From: Pelorhabdus rhamnosifermentans
Lineage (GTDB): Bacteria > Bacillota > Negativicutes > UMGS1260
Direction: 5' to 3'
NCBI RefSeq assembly: GCF_018835585.1
Contig: NZ_JAHGVE010000001.1
Span: 617,636-681,635, forward strand
Length of the DNA: 64,000 bases
Numbering within the stretch: position 1 is the stretch's first letter; each line of letters begins with the position of its first letter. The translations under genes were made by a program, and so were the position numbers. The notes beneath the pieces were generated by a model. It made no database searches. It worked only from the letters and a program-made list of their open reading frames with translations, and had not been told where the DNA came from. Of the stretch, positions 17,044-25,050 are shown piece after piece.

Positions 17044-17708
17044 AAAGAATCGGTGCGATTACAGTAGGACAGTCGCCGCGAACAGATATTGTACCGGAAA
17101 TCAAAGAACTTTTAGGTAATGTGGAGATTGTGGAGGCAGGGGCACTGGATGGATTGTCTTATGAAGAAATTTTGCAGTTTGCACCATCGGAAAAAGACTA
17201 TGTTTTGGTAACCAAGCTGCGGGATGGCCGTTCGGTGAAAATTTCTGAAAGCTATATACTGCAGCAAATTCAAAAGTTGATTGATCAACTGACTGCAGCT
17301 GGAACGGATGGCATTGTCATGTTTTGCAGCGGTGAATTTCCCGAGTTTTCTTGTAATCACCCGATTTTGTATCCACAGATATTATTGCAGCAGTTTGTCA
17401 CAGTTGTTGCCAGGGGAAAAAAGCTAGGGGTTATCAATCCCGATGCTTCGCAGGCACCACAGGCATTAAAAAGATGGAGCAAGATACCTGTCGGTCAGAT
17501 TGCCATCGAAGCGGCTTCACCTTATGCTGAGCCGGACAAGATTTGGCAGGCTGCTGATGCTTTGAGAAGCTGGGGCGCTGAAATGGTTGTTCTGGACTGC
17601 ATGGGTTTTAATCAGGCGATGAAACAAACAGTGGCGCAGATTGTTGGGGTACCTGTTATTTTACCAAGAACGGTTGCTGCTCGGGCCGTTGCCGAACTGT
17701 TTGGCTAA
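17037..17708 (+). CDS. AroM family protein
   Basis: AroM-like proteins share the aspartate/glutamate racemase fold but have no established reaction. The 223-residue sequence starts with the family tag IGAITVGQSPRTDIVPE and carries FCSGEF near residue 97 and VLDCMGF near residue 183, the two places where racemase cysteines lie. The ATG at 17037 overlaps the previous gene and follows GGGAGGCG. With the gene at 13024 this gives the operon two racemase-fold proteins. The E. coli aroM in the shikimate region is not functionally informative here. Confidence 0.85.
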   Translation: MVKRIGAITVGQSPRTDIVPEIKELLGNVEIVEAGALDGLSYEEILQFAPSEKDYVLVTKLRDGRSVKISESYILQQIQKLIDQLTAAGTDGIVMFCSGEFPEFSCNHPILYPQILLQQFVTVVARGKKLGVINPDASQAPQALKRWSKIPVGQIAIEAASPYAEPDKIWQAADALRSWGAEMVVLDCMGFNQAMKQTVAQIVGVPVILPRTVAARAVAELFG

Positions 17709-17757
17709 AAATTTTGCGCTTTAGCGGTTTCCGATGATAAGAGAGGAAGTGTGAGAA

Positions 17758-18828
17758 GTGGCGAAAATTTTTTTAGATCAGCAGAATGTGGAATGTGCTG
17801 TTTATGGCGGTGCGGTGCTTGGTGGAGGAGGCGGTGGCTGGATTGAAGAAGGTTTGCAAATCGGTCATTTGGCTGTGGAGGTAGGTCCGCCGCAGCTTGT
17901 GACAATTGATGAATTGGCTGATGAGGACTTGGTTGTAGCTGTTTCTTTGGTTGGAGCGCCGGGAGCACCGGAAAAGTATGTGAATCCTATTCATTATGCC
18001 AAGGCTTTGGATTTATTACGCCGACAAATGAAGCGTTCAATTCACGGAATTACTACCAACGAAAATGGTGCAGGTACGACGGTCAATGGTTGGTTTCAGG
18101 CTGCTGTCAGTCAGCTGCCTGTTATCGATTGTCCCTGCAATGGCCGCGCACACCCTACGGGGCTTATGGGGTCGTTGAATTTGTCTGAGCTACCTGACTA
18201 TGTCACGTATCAGGCGGCGGTTGGAGGGAAAAAAGACCGATATCTTGAACTCAGTCTTTCGGGATCTTTAAGCAAAGCGGCAGCTATGGTTCGACGGGCT
18301 TCAGTGGAGGCCGGGGGAATGGTTGCTGTAGCTCGAAATCCGGTTACGGCTGCCTATGCCCGGGAGAATGGAGCGCCTGGCGCGATTCGGCAAGCCATGG
18401 CTGTCGGAGAAAAATGGCTGTCCAATCAGGGGGAGGCGGCGATTGCTGCCGTAGTGGATTACTTAGGCGGCAGGGTCATTGTTGAGGGGAAGGTAACCGA
18501 TTTCTCTATTCAAATGGAAAACGGGTTTGATATAGGAACGGCTTGCATCGAAGAACAGTATGAAATTACGTTTTGGAATGAATATATGACTTTGGAAAAA
18601 CAAGGGGAACGGCTGGCCACTTTTCCTGATTTAATGATGACGTTCGATGCTCAAACAGGGAGGCCAATTGTGTCGGCGGCGCTGACAAAGGGCCAACGAA
18701 TTGTTCTTATTGTTGTGCCGCGGAAAAATCTTATTTTGAGCAAAACGATGCAGAACAGGAATTTATTGCAGACTGTCGAAACGATTATTCATAAAAAGAT
18801 AGTAGCTTTTTTATCAGTTGACGTATAA
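17758..18828 (+). CDS. DUF917 / S-methyl thiohydantoin desulfurase-like protein
   Basis: DUF917 proteins are distantly related to hydantoinases/oxoprolinases; one characterised member acts on an S-methyl thiohydantoin in S-methyl-ergothioneine breakdown (from memory). The 356-residue protein opens with the family pattern YGGAVLGGGGGGWIEEG and has GITTNENGAG near residue 98 and PCNGRAHPTGLMG near residue 123. Likely start is the GTG at 17758 after GAGAGGAAG. A 49-base gap separates it from the AroM-like gene without a clear terminator. Its presence argues for a cyclic amide (hydantoin-like) substrate for the cluster. Confidence 0.8.
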   Translation: MAKIFLDQQNVECAVYGGAVLGGGGGGWIEEGLQIGHLAVEVGPPQLVTIDELADEDLVVAVSLVGAPGAPEKYVNPIHYAKALDLLRRQMKRSIHGITTNENGAGTTVNGWFQAAVSQLPVIDCPCNGRAHPTGLMGSLNLSELPDYVTYQAAVGGKKDRYLELSLSGSLSKAAAMVRRASVEAGGMVAVARNPVTAAYARENGAPGAIRQAMAVGEKWLSNQGEAAIAAVVDYLGGRVIVEGKVTDFSIQMENGFDIGTACIEEQYEITFWNEYMTLEKQGERLATFPDLMMTFDAQTGRPIVSAALTKGQRIVLIVVPRKNLILSKTMQNRNLLQTVETIIHKKIVAFLSVDV

Positions 18829-18883
18829 GTAAGAATTATTTGAGGAGTGTTTGTCGAGAAAAAAGAAAAATGGAGCGATAAGA

Positions 18884-19834
18884 ATGCAGGAATCGTTAGT
18901 CAAAGTGAGCAAACAGTTTTTACAAAATTGCCTGGGATTGAAAGCGGGGGAATCGCTTTTGATCGTGACAGATGAAGTGAAAAAAGAATTGGCTGAGTCG
19001 GTATTTTTGGCGGGAAAAACATTAGGAGCCGAACCCATGTTGGCTGTGATGACGGAACGGGAAAAATCGGGTCAGGAACCGCCGAAGGTCATTGCATCAG
19101 CTATGGCAGCGGCACAGGTTGTCGTATGTATAACTGAGCATTCTTTGACTCATACGCAGGCTAGGAAAGCTGCTGCCGCTGCTGGGGCTCGTTTAGCGAC
19201 GATGCCGGGAATTACATCGGCTATGTTTTTAGCTGGTGCCATTTCTGCTGATTATGCCAATATTAAAAGGGTAACGGAACGGATTACGGGACTCTTAACG
19301 CATGCTGAAAAAGTTAAAATAAATAAATCGGATTATTGCTTAACCTTTTCGATTGCAGGACGAACTGGAATAGCGAGTACTGGCGTCTATCTGAATCCGG
19401 GTGAATCAGGAAATTTACCTTCGGGTGAGGCTTATATTGCACCGCTTGAAGGGACAGCAGAAGGTCAGATTTTAGTGGATGCTTCTATCTCTGGTATTGG
19501 TAAGCTGGCAACTCCGCTCCTTTTAACTCTTGCTAAGGGACGATTGGTCAAGGCCGAAGGAGAAACTGGTGAAATTCTTCTAAGTAAGCTAGGTGAAGCC
19601 GAAGGACGTATGCTGGCCGAATTTGGTATTGGTACGAATGACAAGGCCAAAATTATTGGTGTCGTTTTAGAAGATGAAAAAGTTTATCGTACCATTCATG
19701 TAGCTTTTGGCAGTAACGACACTTTTGGTGGAAACGTTTCAGCTGGCGTGCATATTGATTGTGTCGTAAGAGAACCGGATGTTTGGCTCGATGATCGTCT
19801 CATGATGAAACAGGGACAATTTCAAGCGGATTAA
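18884..19834 (+). CDS. M29-type aminopeptidase (leucyl aminopeptidase)
   Basis: Metal-dependent aminopeptidase of the thermophilic aminopeptidase (M29) type, reduced in size to 316 residues. Likely ligands and fold marks: LPSGEAYIAPLEGTAEG, LAEFGIGTN, HVAFGSNDTFGGN and HIDCVV. The frame opens with a TTG at 18851, but the ATG at 18884 with GGAGCGAT upstream begins the recognisable family N-terminus (LVKVSKQFLQNCLGLKAGE). It is the last gene of the operon, 55 bases after DUF917, and would release an amino acid from the product of the upstream steps. Confidence 0.8.
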   Translation: MQESLVKVSKQFLQNCLGLKAGESLLIVTDEVKKELAESVFLAGKTLGAEPMLAVMTEREKSGQEPPKVIASAMAAAQVVVCITEHSLTHTQARKAAAAAGARLATMPGITSAMFLAGAISADYANIKRVTERITGLLTHAEKVKINKSDYCLTFSIAGRTGIASTGVYLNPGESGNLPSGEAYIAPLEGTAEGQILVDASISGIGKLATPLLLTLAKGRLVKAEGETGEILLSKLGEAEGRMLAEFGIGTNDKAKIIGVVLEDEKVYRTIHVAFGSNDTFGGNVSAGVHIDCVVREPDVWLDDRLMMKQGQFQAD

Positions 19835-19860
19835 TTCATGCATTAAATTTGTTTTAACGT

Positions 19861-21372
19861 TTAAATGATGGGCAGTCCTGCAGTGTGTGTGGGTTGTGTT
19901 CCATTGGCAGCGCCTGAAGTGAGAATTCGGCCCATTCGTCGGATGCCTTCTTTTAGCAGGTCTTCGTTGTGTGTGACAAAGCACAGGCGTATTTCATTGC
20001 TGCGTGTCCCATTGGTATAGAAAGCGATGCCTGGTACAAAGGAAACGCCTGCTGCTGCTGCACGATGAATTAGTTCTGTTGTTGATGCGGGAGAATTTAT
20101 GGTGCACCAGATATAAAAACCGCCTTCAGGTATAGTGAATTCCATATAATCATTACAATAGCGCCGGATCGCATGAACCATTGCATCGCGGCGTTTTTTA
20201 TATTCAGATCGGACAAAAGCGAGGTGCTTGGATAGAGAATCCTCTTCTAGGCAGATGTGAAGGATCATTTGCGATAAGTTATTGCTGTGAAGGTCCACAT
20301 GCTGTTTTTCTTGCGCTAAGCGATTGATGACGGGTTGAGCAGCCGTGACCCAGCCGGTACGGAGTCCGGGTAAAAGTGTTTTGGAAAATGTGCCAAGATA
20401 AATTACTCCGCCGTAGGTATCGAGGCTTTTCAGCGAGGCAGGAGGTTGTTGACCGTAATAGAGCAGGCTGTAAGGATCATCTTCTACGATGACGAGGCGA
20501 TAATGTGCGGCTAAGCGGATTAATTCTTGACGATCCTGTAGTGACATGACGCGACCCGTGGGATTTTGAAAAGTAGGAATGGTGTACATCAATTTTGGAC
20601 GATAGCGTATGAGATAATCTTCGAGAAGTTCTAAGTTCAGACGATCTGACGAGGGGAGGGTGAGGATACGGGCTCCGGAAGCTTCTAAGGACTGAATAGC
20701 GCCTAAGTAGGTTGGCGATTCTACAATCACGTAGTCTTGGGGTTCGATAAAGGCTTTTACGATAAGGTAGAGCCCTTGTTGCGAGCCAGATACGATCAAA
20801 AATTGATCGGCTGTGGCATGAATGCCGAACTGACCTTGCCAGTTTGCTAAGGAGTGTCTTAGTGGAAGATATCCTTCTGTTGCAATGTAGCCGTAGTCAG
20901 CAGCATCAGAAGGATATTTATTCGATGTTAAGGCTTTTTCAATGATGTTAAGTGGATAAAAAGCCGGATCTGGCATACCTGCAGCAAGGGATATGGTCTC
21001 ATTCGCAGTCGGTGTAGCAATAAGGGTACGCAATATAGAAGACAGTGGCGATTGATATTGAGGAGTAAATAGTTGTTCCCAAGACATGGCTGTGGTTTGT
21101 TGATTCGTTATGGATAAATCGTTTACATAGGTGCCACTTCCGACTTTCGTAATGACGAGTCCGCGTTTTTCTAGCAGCCGATAAGCGTTAATTGAGGTAG
21201 TGCGACTGACTTCAAGTAGTTTGGCAAGCTCACGTTCAGGGGGGAGTTTTGTTCCCGCGGCAAGCGTAGAATCTTGAATTTTTGCAGCTAATCCATTTGC
21301 TAATTGTAGATAGAGTGGAGCTGTGTGCGTGGGTGCAATTCGTAGACCACCTAGAATTTTGGTAATATCCAT
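19861..21372 (-). CDS. MocR-type GntR/aminotransferase regulator
   Basis: MocR regulators join a GntR winged helix to an inactive or weakly active PLP aminotransferase domain that senses PLP or an amino compound. The 503-residue protein has the wHTH in residues 15-85 (PPERELAKLLEVSRTT) and a fold-type I domain with IVEDDPYSLLYY and the PLP lysine context GTFSKTLLPGLR. It is divergent from an aminotransferase gene at 21520, its probable target, across a 147-base region with MocR-like repeats. Confidence 0.9.
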   Translation of the reverse strand: MDITKILGGLRIAPTHTAPLYLQLANGLAAKIQDSTLAAGTKLPPERELAKLLEVSRTTSINAYRLLEKRGLVITKVGSGTYVNDLSITNQQTTAMSWEQLFTPQYQSPLSSILRTLIATPTANETISLAAGMPDPAFYPLNIIEKALTSNKYPSDAADYGYIATEGYLPLRHSLANWQGQFGIHATADQFLIVSGSQQGLYLIVKAFIEPQDYVIVESPTYLGAIQSLEASGARILTLPSSDRLNLELLEDYLIRYRPKLMYTIPTFQNPTGRVMSLQDRQELIRLAAHYRLVIVEDDPYSLLYYGQQPPASLKSLDTYGGVIYLGTFSKTLLPGLRTGWVTAAQPVINRLAQEKQHVDLHSNNLSQMILHICLEEDSLSKHLAFVRSEYKKRRDAMVHAIRRYCNDYMEFTIPEGGFYIWCTINSPASTTELIHRAAAAGVSFVPGIAFYTNGTRSNEIRLCFVTHNEDLLKEGIRRMGRILTSGAANGTQPTHTAGLPII

Positions 21373-21398
21373 TTAGCTATTTCCCCTCAATATTTTGA

Positions 21399-21430
21399 AT
21401 TGGTATCTTATTTATATTATATTGGATATT
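21399..21430. promoter_or_regulatory. MocR-type direct repeats
   Basis: ATTGGTATCTTA (21399) and ATTGGATATTTA (21421) lie 22 bases apart in the divergent region. The first contains TGGTAT, the reverse complement of ATACCA, which is the half-site known for GabR-type MocR proteins. A similar ATTGGTAC pair occurs in front of the second MocR gene. Confidence 0.5.
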
Positions 21431-21519
21431 TACAGTTTGATTCCTGCAGGGTAATATAAATAAAAAAACTGTAATCATGTATTGTACAGTCCTGACAATG
21501 AATGAGAGGGGGATGGGTT

Positions 21520-22710
21520 ATGACAGTTACGTTTGCAAAAAGAATGAGCTTTTTACAAGCATCGGAAATACGCGAAATACTCAAGCTTACTCAAAAGAAA
21601 GAAATGATATCATTTGCAGGTGGCCTGCCAGCGGCAGAGTCATTTCCGGTGGAGGAAATGAAAAAAATTGCTGTAAAGGTTTTAGATGAGAACGGCAGCG
21701 ATGCGCTCCAATATTCAACGACTGAGGGTTATGAACCTTTACGAGAAAAAATCGCGGAGAGAATGAATCGAAAATTTCAAACCAAAGTGAGTGCTAATAA
21801 TATTTTGGTTACCTGCGGTTCACAGCAAGCTTTGGATTTTTCCGGCAAACTTTTTTTGAATGAAGGCGATATTGTCTTATGCGAAAGTCCGACTTATTTG
21901 GCGGCTATTAGTGCCTTGAAGGCTTACGGTCCTAAGTTTATAGCAGTGCCAACAGATGAGAACGGTATGATCATCGAAGAATTAGAAAGAATTTTAGCTG
22001 CTCAGAACAAGATCAAAGTCATCTATGTCATAACGGATTTTCAAAATCCAACAGGCATTACGTGGTCTTTAGAACGAAGAACGGCCTTTATGAAGTTAGT
22101 AAACGAATATAAAATTCCCGTTATTGAAGACAATCCTTATGGAGAATTGCGGTTTGAAAATCAGATTCTTCCTTCGTTAAAATCAATGGATACAGAGGGA
22201 TTGGTGATTTTTACTAGTACCTTTTCAAAAACATTTTGTCCAGGGTTACGTATTGGCTGGATCGCTGCGGAACCTGAAATGATTGAAAAATATGTTTTAG
22301 TCAAACAAGGGGCAGATTTGTGTACTTCCATTAGAAGTCAAATGGAAATTTCATGTTTTATGGATGAATATGACTTTGATCTCAATGTACAAAAGTTAGT
22401 TCAATTGTATCGGACACGCCGCAATGTGATGGTTGATATGTTGGAAAAAACTTTGCCTAAGGGAGTGACGTTTACTCGTCCGCAAGGGGGATTATTTCTT
22501 TGGGTGGAGCTTCCGAAACAGATGAAAGCGTTGGATTTATTGCAAGATTGCTTAAAAAAACATGTCGCCTTTATACCGGGTGATTCATTTTTCCCTAATG
22601 GTGGCGTTGAAAACGCGTTGCGCTTAAATTATTCGAGTATGCCGGAAGAAAAGATCAGAGAAGGTATCAGGCGATTGTCGCAAGCAATAAAGGAATATGA
22701 AAAGAAATAG
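21520..22710 (+). CDS. PLP-dependent aminotransferase (2-aminoadipate/LysN type)
   Basis: Fold-type I class aminotransferase, likely cytosolic, moving an amino group from an aromatic, branched or aminoadipate substrate. The 396-residue protein shows ISFAGGLPAAESFP at the start, DFQNPTG with IEDNPYGEL, and the PLP lysine in STFSKTFCPGLRIGW. The ATG at 21520 is preceded by GGGGGATGGG; the ATG at 21502 lacks a good site. It is divergent from a MocR regulator and is followed 34 bases later by an EamA exporter gene. Confidence 0.88.
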   Translation: MTVTFAKRMSFLQASEIREILKLTQKKEMISFAGGLPAAESFPVEEMKKIAVKVLDENGSDALQYSTTEGYEPLREKIAERMNRKFQTKVSANNILVTCGSQQALDFSGKLFLNEGDIVLCESPTYLAAISALKAYGPKFIAVPTDENGMIIEELERILAAQNKIKVIYVITDFQNPTGITWSLERRTAFMKLVNEYKIPVIEDNPYGELRFENQILPSLKSMDTEGLVIFTSTFSKTFCPGLRIGWIAAEPEMIEKYVLVKQGADLCTSIRSQMEISCFMDEYDFDLNVQKLVQLYRTRRNVMVDMLEKTLPKGVTFTRPQGGLFLWVELPKQMKALDLLQDCLKKHVAFIPGDSFFPNGGVENALRLNYSSMPEEKIREGIRRLSQAIKEYEKK

Positions 22711-22744
22711 CCGGTGTGATGGATATAACGATGGAGGATTATCA

Positions 22745-23686
22745 ATGAGAATGACTTTGCCTATAGTAATGGCGTTACTTGTTGTATATGTTTTTTGGGG
22801 GGGGACTTATTTAGCTATGAAGGTGGCGATTGAAACATTGCCTCCTTTTACGATGGCTGGAATAAGATTTTTGATAGCCGGAGTACTTGTGTATGTTTGG
22901 CAAAGGGTACGAGGAGTAGAAAAACCAAAAGCCATTCATTGGAAAAACACGGCTATCATTGGTGTCATCATGCTGTTGGGCGGCAATGGCAGTATCGTCT
23001 GGGCTGAACAATTTGTATCAAGTGGTATTGCCGCTATCGTTTTTGCTACGGTACCGTTTTGGGTGGCGTTGCTTTCCTGGCTTTGGCAAGGTGATAAACG
23101 GCCTAACCGTATGGTTTTCGGGGGATTAGCCTTGGGCATAATGGGTATTTCATTTTTGGTGAATAATTCTGTTGGCGAAATTTCAAATACTACCTCCCAA
23201 TGGTTTGGCTATATTGCATTGGTTATTGCATCGCTTTTTTGGGCTGTGGGGGCACTCTACTCCCGTGTAGCAAAAGTGCCGTCATCACCTTTCATGGCTG
23301 CAGCACTGCAAATGATTGCTGGGGGAGCATCTTGCTTGTTGTTTGGATTTACAATGGGTGAATGGACACAACTTGATTTTTCTTTCGTTTCTATTCGTTC
23401 AGTCATTGCGCTAGGGTATTTAATATTATTTGGTTCAATTATTGGGTTTAGCGCGTATATTTGGTTATTAAAAGTGGCTGATCCCATATTGGTTACTACG
23501 AACACATATGTTAATCCGGTTGTGGCGGTCATGCTCGGATGGATACTGGCGGGAGAACAAATGACTATGAATGATGCCTTGGCTGCTGCGATCATTATCT
23601 TGTCTGTTATTATTATCAGTAAAGCCAACAATCGAGAAGTGGTGATGCCACCTGTGGAGGAGAAAGTAGCTAATAGGTATGCATAG
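22745..23686 (+). CDS. EamA/DMT family exporter with C-terminus from msrA debris
   Basis: Ten-helix drug/metabolite transporter of the EamA (YedA-like) type, probably exporting an amino acid or metabolite. Start is the ATG at 22745 after ATGGAGG; the frame is open from 22697. Two EamA repeats are clear (VFWGGTYLAMK and LFWAVGALYSR). The last codons (from about 23675) and the 40 bases beyond match an internal piece of msrA found again at 24977, so the natural C-terminus may have been replaced. It follows the aminotransferase and is probably co-transcribed. Confidence 0.87.
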   Translation: MRMTLPIVMALLVVYVFWGGTYLAMKVAIETLPPFTMAGIRFLIAGVLVYVWQRVRGVEKPKAIHWKNTAIIGVIMLLGGNGSIVWAEQFVSSGIAAIVFATVPFWVALLSWLWQGDKRPNRMVFGGLALGIMGISFLVNNSVGEISNTTSQWFGYIALVIASLFWAVGALYSRVAKVPSSPFMAAALQMIAGGASCLLFGFTMGEWTQLDFSFVSIRSVIALGYLILFGSIIGFSAYIWLLKVADPILVTTNTYVNPVVAVMLGWILAGEQMTMNDALAAAIIILSVIIISKANNREVVMPPVEEKVANRYA

Positions 23687-23725
23687 GAATGACGGGATTA
23701 TACTGAAGTATGCGAAGTAACTTAT
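23675..23725 (+). pseudogene. Scrap of msrA after the EamA gene
   Basis: About 50 bases here align to 24977-25026 inside the truncated msrA, with only a few substitutions and one inserted T; the shared core runs from TATGCA through GAAGTATGCGAAGT. It encodes, with a frameshift, the MsrA segment TGMTGYTEVCEVTY. The scrap overlaps the end of the EamA gene and has no gene of its own. It marks a duplication or deletion junction. Confidence 0.75.
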
Positions 23726-23799
23726 TTATCACTTTGTATAGGACTACGAATTTGTTAGAGGATTCTCAGAGAGTTTGTCAGTGAAAGGAGAAGATTTAT

Positions 23800-24492
23800 T
23801 TGAAAACAATTGGTTTAATTGGTGGAATGAGTTGGGAATCGTCACTTGAGTATTATAGAATTATTAATGAAACGGTTAAATTAAAATTAGGCGGCTTTCA
23901 TTCTGCAGAGTGTCTTATGTATTCAGTGGATTTTGAAAAAATAGAAGTTTTACAACATCAAAACAAATGGGATGAGTTAGCCAATATCATGGTTCAGGCT
24001 GCTGAAAAATTGAAAAATGGTGGCGCTGATTTTATTGTAATATGTACGAATACTATGCATAAACTAGCTAGTGATATAGAGGATAGAGTCGGAATAAAAG
24101 TTTTACATATTGCTGAAGTAACAGGCGAAAAAATTATTCAACGAGGAATAAGAAAAGTTGGACTTCTTGGTACTAAATTTACGATGGAACAAGATTTTTA
24201 TAAAAAAATATTAAAGGAAAAATATCATATTAATGTTGTCATCCCTGATGCAAATGAGAGAGAAGGGATTCATGAAATTATTTATAACGAGCTTTGTAAA
24301 GGGATCATAAATGATGCCTCAAAGGAGAAATACCAAAAAATTATCAGCCATTTAGCATTAAATGGTGCGGAGGGAATTGTATTAGGTTGTACGGAAATAC
24401 CTTTATTGATCAAACAGGAAGATGTTAAGATACCTGTTTTTGATACAACGACAATTCATGCTGTTTCAGCTGTTGAATTTGCAATGAAATAG
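23800..24492 (+). CDS. Aspartate/glutamate racemase family protein (YgeA-like)
   Basis: Racemase of the broad-specificity aspartate racemase branch. The 230-residue protein starts IGLIGGMSWESSLEYYR and has both catalytic cysteine contexts, VICTNTMH and VLGCTEIPLL. Translation starts at the TTG at 23800, nine bases after AAAGGAG. It follows the msrA scrap and EamA gene and ends in its own terminator. With an aminotransferase, exporter and two MocR regulators nearby, D-amino-acid metabolism is a likely theme. Distinct from the HyuE-like gene at 13024. Confidence 0.9.
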   Translation: MKTIGLIGGMSWESSLEYYRIINETVKLKLGGFHSAECLMYSVDFEKIEVLQHQNKWDELANIMVQAAEKLKNGGADFIVICTNTMHKLASDIEDRVGIKVLHIAEVTGEKIIQRGIRKVGLLGTKFTMEQDFYKKILKEKYHINVVIPDANEREGIHEIIYNELCKGIINDASKEKYQKIISHLALNGAEGIVLGCTEIPLLIKQEDVKIPVFDTTTIHAVSAVEFAMK

Positions 24493-24526
24493 ATAATATC
24501 ATTATTGAGGATTTGTCTTTGCACTG

Positions 24527-24552
24527 AGCACACTTTTTAGTGTGCTTTTTTT
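24527..24552 (+). terminator. Terminator after racemase
   Basis: AGCACACT (24527-24534) pairs with AGTGTGCT (24539-24546) across TTTT, followed by seven T. A textbook intrinsic terminator. Confidence 0.92.
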
Positions 24553-24619
24553 AATACTCTATTCATAGAATATTTCCATATGCTGAACTCTTATGAAACG
24601 AAAAGGGAGGGAGATCAAT

Positions 24620-24817
24620 ATGTTTGAGAAACTGCCTATAAAAGATGTGGACTTATTATGGCAAAGTAAATACTTAAGAGAAAGAATTATTAGAGTTGAG
24701 GGGCGTTATGTAATGATTCAAGAAGGGTCCATGCTGTCGCTTGGGGAAACACTTGAAGAAGTGAAACTGAAATTACAGAGAATAAAAAGGCATGATATTG
24801 TAAAAGATCTATCTTAG
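24620..24817 (+). CDS. Small charged protein of unknown function
   Basis: A 65-residue protein starting at the ATG at 24620 behind AAAGGGAGGGAG. It is rich in Lys, Arg, Glu and Leu, with a likely C-terminal helix (ETLEEVKLKLQRIKRHD), and has no cysteine, signal or membrane segment. I do not recognise a family. It lies between the racemase terminator and the truncated msrA and may be co-transcribed with msrA. Confidence 0.6.
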   Translation: MFEKLPIKDVDLLWQSKYLRERIIRVEGRYVMIQEGSMLSLGETLEEVKLKLQRIKRHDIVKDLS

Positions 24818-24849
24818 GTTATCGCTATTTTGAGCGGGGGGGCTGTTTT

Positions 24850-25050
24850 ATGAAGCAAATATGGCTTGCAGGAGGTTGCTTTTGGGGCATTGAGGCTTAC
24901 TTTATGCAACTGAAGGGAGTAATAAGTACAAGGGTAGGATATGGACAAGGCGTTACTAGTCAACCCACGTATCAGCAGGTATGCACAGGCATGACGGGAT
25001 ATACTGAAGTATGCGAAGTCACCTATGACGAACAGGTATTATCGAGTTAA
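24850..25050 (+). pseudogene. msrA: Truncated peptide methionine sulfoxide reductase MsrA
   Basis: MsrA reduces methionine-S-sulfoxide with the Cys of GGCFWG. Here that motif is present (C10) but only 66 residues remain, ending YTEVCEVTYDEQVLSS and then a stop at 25048-25050. Intact MsrA runs on for about 90 residues past this point, including the HxPTxLNRQGxDxGxQYRS block, none of which follows. The stop codon bases are shared with the stop of the minus-strand MocR gene, so the 3' half was lost at that junction. The ribosome site GAGCGGGGGG is still good, so a fragment could be made. Confidence 0.85.
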
